A stretch of DNA of 64,000 nucleotides from Bradyrhizobium erythrophlei (GCF_900129505.1 NZ_LT670818.1:7163001-7227000); one strand, 5' to 3'; counted from the stretch's first letter, positions 53,938 through 63,751 are shown. Made by a program: numbers and translations. Notes: generated by a model from the sequence alone, not told the origin.

Positions 53938-55128
53938 TTATTTCGACTGCGCTAATTCGGGGGGGTGCTTGTCGACCAACACCCATTTGTTGGCTTTTGC
54001 TTCCAATATGTAGATTGTCTTGATGACATCACCTTCTGGCCCCATGCTCAAATTGCCAACGATCGCAGGAAAGTCTTTCATTTTTCGCAACTCATCGCGA
54101 ATTGCCGTGCGCTCCTCAGCAAGTTTGGTCTTGTCACCCGTGACTTTTGCCCGCTTCATCGCCTCGGCATACATGAAGACGATATCGTAGCTGGCAGCAT
54201 CAAACTGACTTGGCTCGATCCCGGTTTCTCCGGCGACCTTCAGTTTTGCCTTGAACCGTTCGACGAATGATTGGACCCGGGCATCCTCGATGCCGCTGTA
54301 AAATGTAGCGCCGATCAGCGTTCCTTCGCCATTCGGCCCCATCCGTTCGGGGAGATCGGCATCGGCGATGCCCGAGCTGCCGAGGATCCGCCCTTTGTGG
54401 CCCTGGCGCCGGAGTTCGGTAACGAATCGCAGCAGCACGTCGGTCTGAGCGCCAACAGCGATCAAATCGCTTGGCTTTTGCATCAATTGAGAAACCTGCG
54501 CGGACAAATCGAACGAGCTAACCCGAAACGTCACCGTGTCGGTCTGCGGTATGTTGGCAGCGGTGAGGCGCGTCGGCAAAACGCCGGTTCCAACGGCCTG
54601 AGAAAAACTGTCGTCGGTTGCATACGCGATCGCAGCGGACGAATGCGCATAGCCCTTGCGGTCGATCGTTCGGAAGATACGTTCCCACGTGTAGTTCTCT
54701 TCAACGGTATTTCTAAAAGCATAGCTAAATGGGGCGGCCACTTTTGGCGCCGATGATCCCATCGACATCTGCGAAATACCCAATCGCTCACCTACGGGAA
54801 ACGCCGCGCGGCATTCGCCGGTGGTGAGCGGGCCGACTACGGCCAGCGCCGAAAGGTCCTGGGCAAACTGCTGCACGGCGACTACGGCCTGGTCCGGCTT
54901 TCCGCCGGTATCGAACGAACGGAGAACGAGCTTCTTACCGTTTACGCCGCCGGCGCCGTTGATCTCTTCCAGCGCGACTTCAATAGCTACGTCATTATGC
55001 TTGGACAGCGTCGCGGAAGGCCCTGTAGAGGATCCGCTGTACCCAAGAACGAGCTCTTGGGCCAGCGTGCCGCTTGAATTCGCCAACATGCAGGCAAACA
55101 CGGCTAACGTGCGGAGATACGTACTCAT
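53938..55128 (-). CDS. branched-chain-type ABC transporter substrate-binding protein, copy 2
   Basis: This 396-residue periplasmic protein has a signal peptide (MSTYLRTLAVFACMLANSSG, cut near AQ at 23-24) and the Peripla_BP_6 fold. It aligns with the 31888 protein through GINGKKLVLSSFDTGGKPDQ-like and LMQKPSDLIAVG segments, so they are paralogues that probably bind related aromatic ligands. It lies 156 bp downstream of livM copy 2, in the order livH-livM-SBP, not livH-M-G-F-SBP as in copy 1. Confidence 0.92.
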   Translation of the reverse strand: MSTYLRTLAVFACMLANSSGTLAQELVLGYSGSSTGPSATLSKHNDVAIEVALEEINGAGGVNGKKLVLRSFDTGGKPDQAVVAVQQFAQDLSALAVVGPLTTGECRAAFPVGERLGISQMSMGSSAPKVAAPFSYAFRNTVEENYTWERIFRTIDRKGYAHSSAAIAYATDDSFSQAVGTGVLPTRLTAANIPQTDTVTFRVSSFDLSAQVSQLMQKPSDLIAVGAQTDVLLRFVTELRRQGHKGRILGSSGIADADLPERMGPNGEGTLIGATFYSGIEDARVQSFVERFKAKLKVAGETGIEPSQFDAASYDIVFMYAEAMKRAKVTGDKTKLAEERTAIRDELRKMKDFPAIVGNLSMGPEGDVIKTIYILEAKANKWVLVDKHPPELAQSK

Positions 55129-55284
55129 TCAAGCCACCTCTGGTCTGTTGAAAAAACTGTTTCTGCTGTCACTCTCGAAACACTGCCGCAGATGCACGAG
55201 CTTGCTGCCAGGTCGACCGATCGCCGCCGGCTGGCGAAATCACTTCTGCGGAGATGTTCGACGTGCGGGTGGAACGGATGATTG

Positions 55285-56118
55285 TCATCGGACCGCACTC
55301 AGACGCAGTCTTCGGATGACACTCCGCGTCAGCAGACCCTCTGGCCGGCAGACCATCAGGATCACCATCGTCGTGCCAAAGCCGATATAACGCCACTCGC
55401 CGCCCGCGCGCATGAGTTCCGGAAGAAGGGTAATGGCGCTGGCGCCGAGCAACGGCCCCCACCATGTTTGTGCGCCGCCGAGCAGCACGAACAGCACCGC
55501 ATTGCTGCTCAAGAAGAAGTTGAAATTCTGCGCCTCGATGTAACTGTAATGGTGCCCGTAAAGGCCTCCAGCGAGACCCGCGAAGGCTCCTCCGAGCACA
55601 AGGGAAAGCATTTTCACGGATGGCACGCCAACACCGAATATGGCGGCTGCGCGTTCGTCGTTGCGGACAGCGGTGAAGACCAGGCCGAGACGCGTCGACA
55701 TCAGATAAGCAACCAGTACGATCACCAGGAGTGCAGCCGCGGCAATCGAATAGAGCCCGATATAGCCGGGCACGGCAAAGCCGCTGGCGCCCCCTACCGC
55801 TTCGGAATTGATGAGAACGGCGGCTACGACTTCGGCGAAGGCGAAAGTTGCAAGACTAAAGTAAATCCCATCCATGCGCGCGATGGTTACTGCGACCAAG
55901 AATGCAGCGACGGTCGCGCATGCCGTGCCAATTATGATGCACAGCAAGATAGGCAGCGCAAACTTCACGCTCACAATCGCGGAGGCATAGGCACCGATCG
56001 CCACATAGCTTGCAACGCCAAGGTTGAGTTGGCCTGTCGCAAGAGGTAAATATGCGGCATACGCGATGATCACTGAGATCAGGAGATGGGCCGCAATCTG
56101 AGACGAATATCCGCCCAT
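55285..56118 (-). CDS. livM: branched-chain-type ABC transporter permease LivM, copy 2
   Basis: This 277-residue membrane protein has LATGQLNLGVASYVAIGAYA near the N-terminus and STRLGLVFTAVRNDERAAAI as the cytoplasmic ATPase-contact loop, closely matching copy 1 (34625). The ATG at 56118 shares one base with the livH stop, as in copy 1. About eight membrane segments are seen. Confidence 0.93.
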   Translation of the reverse strand: MGGYSSQIAAHLLISVIIAYAAYLPLATGQLNLGVASYVAIGAYASAIVSVKFALPILLCIIIGTACATVAAFLVAVTIARMDGIYFSLATFAFAEVVAAVLINSEAVGGASGFAVPGYIGLYSIAAAALLVIVLVAYLMSTRLGLVFTAVRNDERAAAIFGVGVPSVKMLSLVLGGAFAGLAGGLYGHHYSYIEAQNFNFFLSSNAVLFVLLGGAQTWWGPLLGASAITLLPELMRAGGEWRYIGFGTTMVILMVCRPEGLLTRSVIRRLRLSAVR

Positions 56119-56987
56119 CACATTCTTTCAATCATACTGGTGCGATTGCCCAACAGGCCACCAGGGCACCAGACAAGGAGCGCAAGTAATGTGCTGTAGA
56201 CGACCGCATTTACGGCGTCGGAGCTAATGTAGGCGATCGCCAGCACCTCGATCAAACCGACAATGAACCCCCCGACCACGGCGCCCCAGACATTCCCCAT
56301 GCCCCCAAGCACCATTGCCGAAAGGCCCTTGGCCGCGACTTCTTGCCCCATATTCCATGAAACCTGCAGGTAGCTAAGCCCGAACAGAATTCCTCCGATA
56401 CTGGCGAGCATTCCTCCGATGATGTAGATGCTGGATACGGTCTTGCCGACATCCACACCCAGCATCTCGGCGGTTCTCGAGTTTTCCGCGATGCTGCGAA
56501 TCCCGCGCCCCAGCTTTGATCGTTTGAGCGTCGAGTGCATGACAACGACCGATGTCAACGCTACGGCGAGCCCCAACAGCTGAGGAACGCTTACGAGCAG
56601 CCGACCAAAGTGTAGATCCGCGGTCGGAAGCGGGCTTGGATAGCGTATCGCCTCCGAGCCAAATCCAATGATGGCCGAATTTTCCAGAAGGATAAGGAAA
56701 CCCAGCGAACTGACGAGGGGAATGTGATGAGAGGACTGCCGCAACCAACGATATGTGAATCTTTCGATGAGAAGCGAACAGGCCGCCGAAACAAGTAGCG
56801 CCAACCCGAAGGCAATCGACCAATGAAAGCCAGCCCTGAGAAATGCGTAGCTTAGGACTCCGCCGAGCATAAACAGGCCAGGAATGCTGAAGTTCAAAAA
56901 GTTCAACATTCCTATTGTGAGCGTAAACGCTACGGCAACCAGCACGTAGATGCTTCCCAACATCAACCCATTGATGACTTGTTGCAT
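56118..56987 (-). CDS. livH: branched-chain-type ABC transporter permease LivH, copy 2
   Basis: This 289-residue permease begins MQQVINGLMLGSIYVLVAVA, equivalent to copy 1. GMLNFLNFSIPGLFMLGG, RSKLGRGIRSIAENSRTAEM and VLGGMGNVWGAVVGGFIVG are all intact. The frame stays open upstream to 57251, but that part overlaps a dead glutamine amidotransferase fragment and is not LivH-like. No copy of the TGTTTCATTTCAC motif was found upstream, so it is probably controlled differently from copy 1. Confidence 0.93.
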   Translation of the reverse strand: MQQVINGLMLGSIYVLVAVAFTLTIGMLNFLNFSIPGLFMLGGVLSYAFLRAGFHWSIAFGLALLVSAACSLLIERFTYRWLRQSSHHIPLVSSLGFLILLENSAIIGFGSEAIRYPSPLPTADLHFGRLLVSVPQLLGLAVALTSVVVMHSTLKRSKLGRGIRSIAENSRTAEMLGVDVGKTVSSIYIIGGMLASIGGILFGLSYLQVSWNMGQEVAAKGLSAMVLGGMGNVWGAVVGGFIVGLIEVLAIAYISSDAVNAVVYSTLLALLVWCPGGLLGNRTSMIERM

Positions 56988-57139
56988 GACCACGACAATA
57001 TCTTCCGTTACAGATTGCCCACTTCGCTGACGCATCGAAAGTTCACGAGAAACGGTAAGTTCCATGAATTTGATCTCAAGCAAAAGAACCACTTCGCGGA
57101 ATTCTATTGGGATAGGTCGCTTCACCTCCAACCCGGCAT

Positions 57140-57350
57140 CGGATTGCGTCCTTCGGTCTGAGCCACGAATAGATGTCCTCTTGTCAAGCATCCATGGGGC
57201 CGCCCATCCGAACGAGAAGGTGGAAACCGTTGAGGGATGGGATAGGTTCACCGGCGTCGAGTTCCACGGGCGTCCTCTGATGACACTGCTCCGCCCAAAA
57301 TTCCCGAAATACTCCCGGGTGCGCGAACTTGAGGTGTTGGAAGAATACCC
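57140..57350 (-). pseudogene. class I glutamine amidotransferase N-terminal remnant
   Basis: The minus-strand frame reads VFFQHLKFAHPGVFREFWAE, then GEPIPSLNGFHLLVRMGGPM and DA-stop-QEDIYSWL. The intact protein at 60285 has VFQHLSVEHPGIFRDFW ... VVMGGPMDVWQEDLHPWL. A TGA at 57184-57186 stands where that protein has Trp, so one TGG-to-TGA change is enough. The catalytic Cys half is missing. The stretch from 57351 to 57792 shows no other gene. Confidence 0.75.
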
Positions 57351-57792
57351 ATTTTGGTCTGTCGGCGCGTCCTCTCTCCCATATTGCTCAGACTGCCGGA
57401 ATGCCGCGACACTCGTCGAGCCAAGAGGAGGTCGGCATCTGGGAGATTTTCACCGTATAAGTTGCGCGCTCGGAGAGGAGACCCATTTTGCGATTGCTGA
57501 TAGGACCAACTCATTTTTCCTGGAAACTTGACCTTGGCGAATTCGGCGCCGCGACGGTAAAGTTTACCTTAGGATCCGGATTATCGGCTAGCCTCGGATG
57601 CTTCTCTTTCGGTCGGCGGAGCCGCTTCTCTTTGCAGATCTGAACCTCAATCCAAATTTTAAATCCAACTTTTAACAACTGATCTCGCGACATCTGAGTG
57701 GCAAAGGCGATCGGTCGCTAGCGATTACGCTCAAGATTGCCGGGCCTACTTGATAATTGAATTTCTTTGATACAGATTGCTGTTGAACACTT

Positions 57793-57800
57793 GGAGGTAA
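57793..57800 (+). promoter_or_regulatory. strong ribosome-binding site deciding a TTG start
   Basis: GGAGGTAA lies 4 bases before TTG 57805 of the flavin reductase. There is no in-frame ATG before the conserved N-terminus, so this site fixes the start. Confidence 0.7.
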
Positions 57801-57804
57801 CATC

Positions 57805-58332
57805 TTGTCGCCCGACAGTCGCCGCCTACGCGCCGCGCTTGGCCACTTCGCGACCGGAATCATTATCGTCACCGGCCATACCGACGTCGGAGAGCGAATT
57901 GGCATGACGATGAATTCTTTTAATTCCGTCTCACTCGACCCTCCGCTGGTGCTATTCAGTATTCGGAAGGACGCGCTAAGTTTGGTGAACTGGCAACGGA
58001 GCTCGTACTGTGCGATCAATGTTCTCAGCGAGGACCAAGAAGACCTGTCCAATCTGTTCGCGCGAAGCGAGGCTGAAAAATGGAAAGGAATAACCCCAGT
58101 CTTTGGGAAGACTGGCGTTCCTCTTTTGCCCGATGTGCTAGTCGCCTTTGAATGCGAGGCATACGCCAGGTATGATGGCGGCGATCACGAGATCTTTGTA
58201 TCGCGCGTCGTCGAAATACACGATGGGCACGTCAAACACGGCAAGCCAATTCTGTTCTTCGATGGACGCTACCGCCAGCTAGCCAACGTCGGCACGGCCC
58301 ACGAACCTCCGAGCGATATCTACGGATGGTAG
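57805..58332 (+). CDS. flavin reductase, HpaC-type component
   Basis: This 175-residue NAD(P)H:flavin oxidoreductase of the FMN-binding split-barrel family has RLRAALGHFATGIIIVTG (FMN phosphate contact), NSFNSVSLDPPLVLFSIRKD near residue 38, CAINVLSEDQEDLSNLFA and a C-terminal KPILFFDGRYRQL. The start is TTG 57805. It is divergent from livH copy 2 and could feed reduced flavin to the HpaB-type oxygenase at 51688. A paralogue is at 63278. Confidence 0.92.
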   Translation: MSPDSRRLRAALGHFATGIIIVTGHTDVGERIGMTMNSFNSVSLDPPLVLFSIRKDALSLVNWQRSSYCAINVLSEDQEDLSNLFARSEAEKWKGITPVFGKTGVPLLPDVLVAFECEAYARYDGGDHEIFVSRVVEIHDGHVKHGKPILFFDGRYRQLANVGTAHEPPSDIYGW

Positions 58333-58457
58333 ACGCAGCACCGCTGCCGACAACTAGTCGGAAGATAGTAATACACCCCACCCATCCAATGTCCGAGGTC
58401 TATAGCTCGGGACACGTCGTCTTGGCGATTTCTTTCACTTCCATCCTCATCGTCCCC

Positions 58458-58592
58458 TCACCAAGCGTGACTCAGAAGGAAATCATGCACACGCCGATTG
58501 AACTCGTCGGGTTCGGTCTGCGCATAGGCGTGCCCGCCACGCGGCACCAGCTCTGCCTGCGGGATCAGCTCGGCCACGCTCGATTTCGCGCT
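58458..58592 (-). pseudogene. alpha/beta hydrolase C-terminal remnant
   Basis: The minus strand reads AELIPQAELVPRGGHAYAQT followed by EPDEFNRRVHDFLLSHAW and TGA. The same motif, NLIPHAKLMLVPRGGHAYAQ, occurs in the intact gene at 63823-64000, including the catalytic His. Nothing upstream in frame belongs to this family. The remaining stretch (58593-59094) contains no gene I can support. Confidence 0.7.
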
Positions 58593-59094
58593 GCGCCTCA
58601 TGGGTGGCCGTCCAGGCACTCACAATGGCAGGGTGCCGGAGCATTCTAAAATCGAGCGATGTCCGTTGCTAGGGCAACCCGGAAGACCTATGCTCAGCTT
58701 AAGTATTTCGCAGTTTGCCCCACAGCGGACCTCGCTAAAGCTTGCTCGACATGTGCGTAGCTGAGCCAGCACGTACACTTCATCGTAAGCCTCCAGGGAA
58801 GGCCGTCCGGCGGGTCTTTAGCCGGTCTGCGATAAGCGCGCCGGAAACCAGCAGCGTGTCATTCCTAGCCCGACCTATTCGTGAGATTGCGGTTTTTGGT
58901 CGGATTGATGCGGCCGCCCATCTCCTCTGACGAGGCGCACAGGATCGCCTTCGGCTTTTCACCGCTTGACGACCCGTACTTTGCAACGCGCTTGAGGGAT
59001 GGGTTGGGCGAACGGGGGCAGACGCCCCGGCGGTCAAGGACCGAGCGGCAGCAGCGCGCCCGGCAAGCAGCGGATCAGGTCGGCCTCGGGACAT

Positions 59095-60107
59095 GCCGCG
59101 GCGAACGCAAGGCGAGAATATTGTTGAAGGCTGACGTCGCGGACGGCGGTGAAGGCTGGAGTGACAGCCGGATCATCAAGGCTTTGGACACCAGCGTTTC
59201 GATGGTTTATCGGGTGCGGAAGCAACTAGCCGAGGAAGGCTTCGAGGCTGTGTTGAGCCGCAAGCAGCGGGCGACGCCGGCGGTTGCGCGAATTTTTGAC
59301 GGCGAGAAGGAAGCCAAGCTGGTTGCCCTGGCCTGTTCCAAGCCTCCTAAGGGACGGGTCCGCTGGACCCTTCGGTTGCTGGAGAACAAGGTCGTGGAAC
59401 TCGGCATCGTCGATCGCGCCAGCGACTCAACGATCGGGCGCGCGCTTAAAAAAACATCCTCCAGCCCCATCGCCGACAGTGCTGGGTTATCCCGCCGAAG
59501 GCGAACGGCGCGTTCGTAGCCGCGATGGAAGACGTGCTGGCCGTCTACACGCGGCCACACGATCCCGATCATCCGCTGGTATGCCTGGACGAGACCTCGA
59601 AGCAACTCACGGCCGAAACGCGCATGCCGATCCTGATGAAAGTGGGTCGCCCGGCCCGCTTCGATTACGAGTACGAGCGCAAAGGCACCGCCAATCTGTT
59701 CATGATGTTTGCTCCGTTGGAAGACTGGCGCCATGTCGAGGTGACAGATCGTCATGCCGCCGTCGATTATGCTCAGGTCCTGAACGATTTGGCCGACGTT
59801 CACTTTGCCAGCGCCAGGACCATCGTGCTGGTCCAGGACAATCTCAGCGTCCGAAGCAAGGCGCCTGGTCGAACGCTTCGAATAGCACTACACTCCAAAA
59901 CATGGGAGCTGGCTTAATCTGGCCGAGTCCGAACTCGGCGTTCTAACCAAACAGTGCCTGGATCGCCGTATTCCCGACAAACAAACCCTCACCGACGAAA
60001 TCGCCGCATGGCAGCACGACCGAAACACAAGCCACACCAAAGCGGACTGGCAATTCACGACCAGAAATGCTCGCATCAAACTCAAGCATCTATACCCGTC
60101 AATCTGA
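59095..60107 (+). mobile_element. IS630-family transposase remnant
   Basis: The first frame has KARILLKADVADGGEGWSDS, RIIKALDTSVSMVYRVRKQL (HTH) and ends after a run of seven A (59448-59454). The next frame, KNILQPHRRQCW to PHDPDHPLVCLDETSKQL (first catalytic D, E), continues to DYAQVLNDLADVHFAS and VLVQDN (second catalytic D). The third frame, HYTPKHGSWLNLAESELGVL, holds the final E. A deletion after VQDN and a TAG where Trp is expected (RFE-stop-HYTP) show that it is dead. No terminal inverted repeats were identified. Confidence 0.8.
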
Positions 60108-60284
60108 ATGAATCGGCCGACTAGGATCATAAAGCTGTTTCCAAGATTCATCATTGAATGCCTTCGACAAGGTCGCGAAGACGGAGCATTGAAAGAGGCT
60201 GTTTGGCAGTGGTGTCAACGAGGAATAACTGCATGTCGTCGGGTCCTTGCTGTCTTCGCGTAAGATGCAAAACGCTTTGATGCA

Positions 60285-61055
60285 CTATCTCAACTCGTTC
60301 GACCTTTTTGGCAATCCGCGATCACGATACTGCTTCGCACTCCGAGTCAGGATGGCCGAGAAATTGTCGTAAAGTCTGCGAGCGGCAGAGCCGAAGGGGT
60401 CCAGACGCGGAGCGACGACTTCATTTAGCCGCGCGGCTTCCTCTTTGCCAAGCGCACGTTCCAGGCTGCTCTTGTACTCAGGCACGGCCTCCCAGTCCGA
60501 GACGGTCGATGCGGTAATCTCGACGTGATATTGAAGACCGTAGGCATGTTCGCCCCAACGTATCGCCTGCGTCGGACAGGCAGCGTTCGCCGCCAGCACC
60601 TTTGCACCCTCGGGAAGATGCGCTATCTCGGCGCCATGCCACTGAAAGGTCTCCAGTTCTTTTTCGAACCCTCTGAACAATGGATCGGCCTGGCCATCCT
60701 CAGTCAGTTGCACCGACGAGAGGCCGACTTCCGGTGCCGCCATCAGGCGGACCTTTCCGCCCAATGCTTCCGCCAACAATTGGTGGCCCAGGCAGATACC
60801 GAGATATGGTCTTCCAAGATCCTTCACCCATCGACGAATCGCAGCCTTTTCGGCGAAGAGCCATGGATGAAGGTCTTCCTGCCAGACATCCATCGGTCCG
60901 CCCATGACGACCAACAGATCGAAGTCCTCGAGCGGCGGAATACGATCTCCTTCGTTCGATTCCACGGCGTGCCAGCTATCGCCGCTCTTCGTCCAAAAAT
61001 CGCGAAATATGCCTGGGTGCTCCACCGATAGATGTTGGAAGACGAGATTGCGCAT
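60285..61055 (-). CDS. class I glutamine amidotransferase-like protein, intact
   Basis: This 256-residue protein has the nucleophile Cys in YLGICLGHQLLAEALGGKVR near residue 90, preceded by LLVVMGGPMDVW, and the catalytic His and Glu in YGLQYHVEITAST near 175. It resembles GuaA-type amidotransferase domains and the gamma-glutamylanilide-hydrolase-like proteins of aniline pathways, without a synthase domain. The 60108-60284 gap to the dead IS630 copy shows no gene. Two damaged relatives lie at 39119 and 57140, so the type is characteristic of this locus. Confidence 0.88.
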   Translation of the reverse strand: MRNLVFQHLSVEHPGIFRDFWTKSGDSWHAVESNEGDRIPPLEDFDLLVVMGGPMDVWQEDLHPWLFAEKAAIRRWVKDLGRPYLGICLGHQLLAEALGGKVRLMAAPEVGLSSVQLTEDGQADPLFRGFEKELETFQWHGAEIAHLPEGAKVLAANAACPTQAIRWGEHAYGLQYHVEITASTVSDWEAVPEYKSSLERALGKEEAARLNEVVAPRLDPFGSAARRLYDNFSAILTRSAKQYRDRGLPKRSNELR

Positions 61056-61431
61056 GTTTGTCCTCGATTTTACTGGGCCAATCTTTTCGCGGGGGTCGGA
61101 GAAAGCCGGATACCGATATACCGGCGTCTAAGATCAGAGGCCCGCCAGTCGGCTACCGACCGACCCGCCTCACGGATGCGGACAAGGAACGATCACGGTA
61201 CGTCTCGCAGATAACTGAGCCGCGAGACCTTCGAGCGCAGCGCGCACGTAGTAGACTCCGATGATTTCTCGGTTAATGACGTCCGCACGATGACGCCTCG
61301 GCGTTGAGTTTGGGTAACGATCTCTTTTGCTCCGGGTCTCAAGAACGCTTCGCGCCCAGACATCCTGCTTTAGCCTAGCTAGTTTGACGACAAGCGCGCT
61401 ATCGCGAGTGTGATTGAACGCCCTAAAGCCG
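61056..61431. other. gene-free stretch
   Basis: Both strands lack a convincing gene. It separates the amidotransferase gene from the GMC oxidoreductase stop and probably holds the amidotransferase promoter. Confidence 0.4.
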
Positions 61432-63036
61432 TTAGTTCATGCTTTGAAGCAAGAAGTCAGCGCACCGTTCGCCTATGAGAATCGACACGGCATTGGTATT
61501 GCCGCTGACAAGTCGGGGCATAATCGAGGCATCCGCGACCCTGAGCTTCGAGACGCCATTCACGCGGAGCCGTGTATCGACAACAGCGGTTGCATCGGAA
61601 CCCATTCGGCAGGTTCCGGATACGTGACTAATCGGCCTTACGTATTTGCGCACGAACCCTTCAGGATCGCGCGCATCCTCCTCTCCGGTCGCTGTCGGAT
61701 AGACTTCTTGGCTAACGATTTTTTCGAACGAAGGCGCTTTGATCAAATTGCGAGTGAAAGTTGTACCACGGATCAATGTCTCTACGTCTTCCGAGTGGCT
61801 AAGAGTTCCGCCATCAAAGTAAATTGGCGCGTCGGGATCCGCGCTTACAATCTTAACCTCGCCGCGTGAGAGTGGTCGCAGGAGGCACACGCAAATGGTG
61901 ATACCGTGGCCGGATGGGGCAGGCCATTCGTCGGAGCCAAATAAAGAAGGAAACATAATGAGCTGGATGTCGGGACGGCCGCTTTTCAGAGTATCCACGT
62001 ATGCTCCCGCCCCCCAGATACTCGAAGCGAGAAGGCCGTCACGGAACAAGATGTATTGAAGGCCGTGCTTGAGCGCCGCGAGGCCTTTATTTTGGCCGAG
62101 CAAGCTGATCGATTCCTTGAGTCTGCAGTGGATCGGAACCTCGACGTGGTTTTGGAAATTCTGGCCAACTTCGGGAGCGTCGTGGACCACAGCAACGCCT
62201 TTTTCCTTAAGGAGTTTAGTCGGTCCAATACCGGATAGTTGCAGGATCTTCGGTGAAGCCAGAGCACCGGCGGCCAAAATCACCTCACGACCGGCGTGCA
62301 CTTGGCTAATTTTGCCAGAGCTTGACCGATATTCAACGCCGACGACCTCGCTGTCCTCCGTGATAAGGCGGAGAACGCGGCAGTCGGTAAGCACCGTCAA
62401 ATTCGACATATTCTTCCTTGGCGCAAGAAACGCCACGGCGGTGCTGCTCCGCCGACCCTTAAACGCCGTGCATTGAAAGAGGCCTACGCCCTCTTGCGTC
62501 GCCCCGTTGAAGTCGTGGTTATAAGGCAGACCAATCTCTTGGCCGGCCTTGATGAAGGCGAGATCTGTTGGCAGAGCGTGCCACGCGTTGCCAACTTTGA
62601 GCGGACCATTGGTGCCATGATAAGGTTCTGAGAACGACGCATTACTCTCCGACTTTTTGAACGCCGGGAGAACATCGTCCCAACCCCACCCGTCACAGCC
62701 GAGCTCTCGCCATCCATCATAGTCCTCCGCAGAGCCGCGGAGGTAAATCATGGCATTGACGGAACTCCCCCCGCCCAGAACGTTTGCTTGAGGAACGAAG
62801 AGTGGTCTGGAATTAGCATGGCTTTGCGGTGTTGTTTTATAGGACACAACCCGTTTGGTGCCGAATAAGCGAAAGAATGCCCCGGGCATGTGGATGAATG
62901 GCGTGTTGTCCCCGCTGCCCGCCTCAAGCAGTAGGACCTGGAGGCCCGCCTCTGCCAGCCGGCCAGCAATGACCGACCCAGCCGATCCACCGCCAACAAC
63001 GACAAATTCGTACGACGATTTCGCTTCTCGGCTCAT
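61432..63036 (-). CDS. GMC-family FAD oxidoreductase (choline dehydrogenase-like)
   Basis: This 534-residue alcohol-oxidising flavoprotein has the FAD loop VVVGGGSAGSVIAGRLAEAG (11-30), the GMC signature 1 (VLGGGSSVNAMIYLRG near 85), signature 2 (GALASPKILQLSGIGP near 255) and a C-terminal HVSGTCRMG with catalytic His and SGNTNAVS. ATG 63036 starts directly at the FAD fold; the longer frame upstream is not GMC-like. It follows a flavin reductase and an alpha/beta hydrolase on the same strand (241 bp and beyond), so the three may share a role in side-chain removal. Confidence 0.93.
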   Translation of the reverse strand: MSREAKSSYEFVVVGGGSAGSVIAGRLAEAGLQVLLLEAGSGDNTPFIHMPGAFFRLFGTKRVVSYKTTPQSHANSRPLFVPQANVLGGGSSVNAMIYLRGSAEDYDGWRELGCDGWGWDDVLPAFKKSESNASFSEPYHGTNGPLKVGNAWHALPTDLAFIKAGQEIGLPYNHDFNGATQEGVGLFQCTAFKGRRSSTAVAFLAPRKNMSNLTVLTDCRVLRLITEDSEVVGVEYRSSSGKISQVHAGREVILAAGALASPKILQLSGIGPTKLLKEKGVAVVHDAPEVGQNFQNHVEVPIHCRLKESISLLGQNKGLAALKHGLQYILFRDGLLASSIWGAGAYVDTLKSGRPDIQLIMFPSLFGSDEWPAPSGHGITICVCLLRPLSRGEVKIVSADPDAPIYFDGGTLSHSEDVETLIRGTTFTRNLIKAPSFEKIVSQEVYPTATGEEDARDPEGFVRKYVRPISHVSGTCRMGSDATAVVDTRLRVNGVSKLRVADASIMPRLVSGNTNAVSILIGERCADFLLQSMN

Positions 63037-63277
63037 GGGCAATCCGCGGCTCCTGAATTGGCTCCTCAGAGAAGCCGTGAAGATCGACTGTCTCTGCAAA
63101 CCATCCCCTGCCACGGACGTGCCCTGTACTTTAGGCAGCAGATCGTGACGTCTTGACCGGTCTAGGCTAGTGAGGATTTTTCGAAACTGACAGAGCCACT
63201 TCGGACAACGGGGCAGGACTGGTTGGGCAGGTATCGGGGCCATCGCTAGGAGCGCAATTGGCTCTTCCGGGAGACGA

Positions 63278-63751
63278 CTACAGATAGTGACCACGAAAGT
63301 GAACCAAAGGCGCGAGCGTGGGATTGTCCGACAATCCGACCACTCGTCCCAAGAGAATTTCCGTTTCAAATCTCGTAATTGCCTCGATCAGTTCGCAATC
63401 AACGGCAGCCACGGCGCGTTCGAGGATCGGTGCTCCCGTGACCAGCTTGGTCCAAGCGACTGTTTTAAACCGATCGGATCCGCTTATTTTTGTCTTTCCT
63501 CCAAAAATGTCAGCAAGTTCAATAAGATCATCGGGAACAAAGTTCAGCGCAAAATGCCGAGCATCTAGGATTGCTGGAAGGGCAGACGTAGGTTTACTCA
63601 CGCTCACCATCATAGTCGGTGGGTCCGCGCAAAGATGGGTAGCCGATAAGCCAAGAAAGCCCGCCGGTCCATGTTCGGAGCACGCGGTGACAATAGTGCT
63701 GCCTGACGCTCGCTGACCAACAGATTGCCAGAATGCCCTTTGATCAATCAT
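63278..63751 (-). CDS. flavin reductase-like protein, second copy
   Basis: This 157-residue split-barrel flavin reductase has FWQSVGQRASGSTIVTACS, LGLSATHLCADPPTMMVSVS near residue 35, FALNFVPDDLIELADIFGGK near 67 and a C-terminal PLVHFRGHYL with the FMN-contact His. It belongs to the same family as the 57805 gene. It lies between the hydrolase gene (71 bp) and the GMC gene, all on the minus strand. Confidence 0.9.
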   Translation of the reverse strand: MIDQRAFWQSVGQRASGSTIVTACSEHGPAGFLGLSATHLCADPPTMMVSVSKPTSALPAILDARHFALNFVPDDLIELADIFGGKTKISGSDRFKTVAWTKLVTGAPILERAVAAVDCELIEAITRFETEILLGRVVGLSDNPTLAPLVHFRGHYL

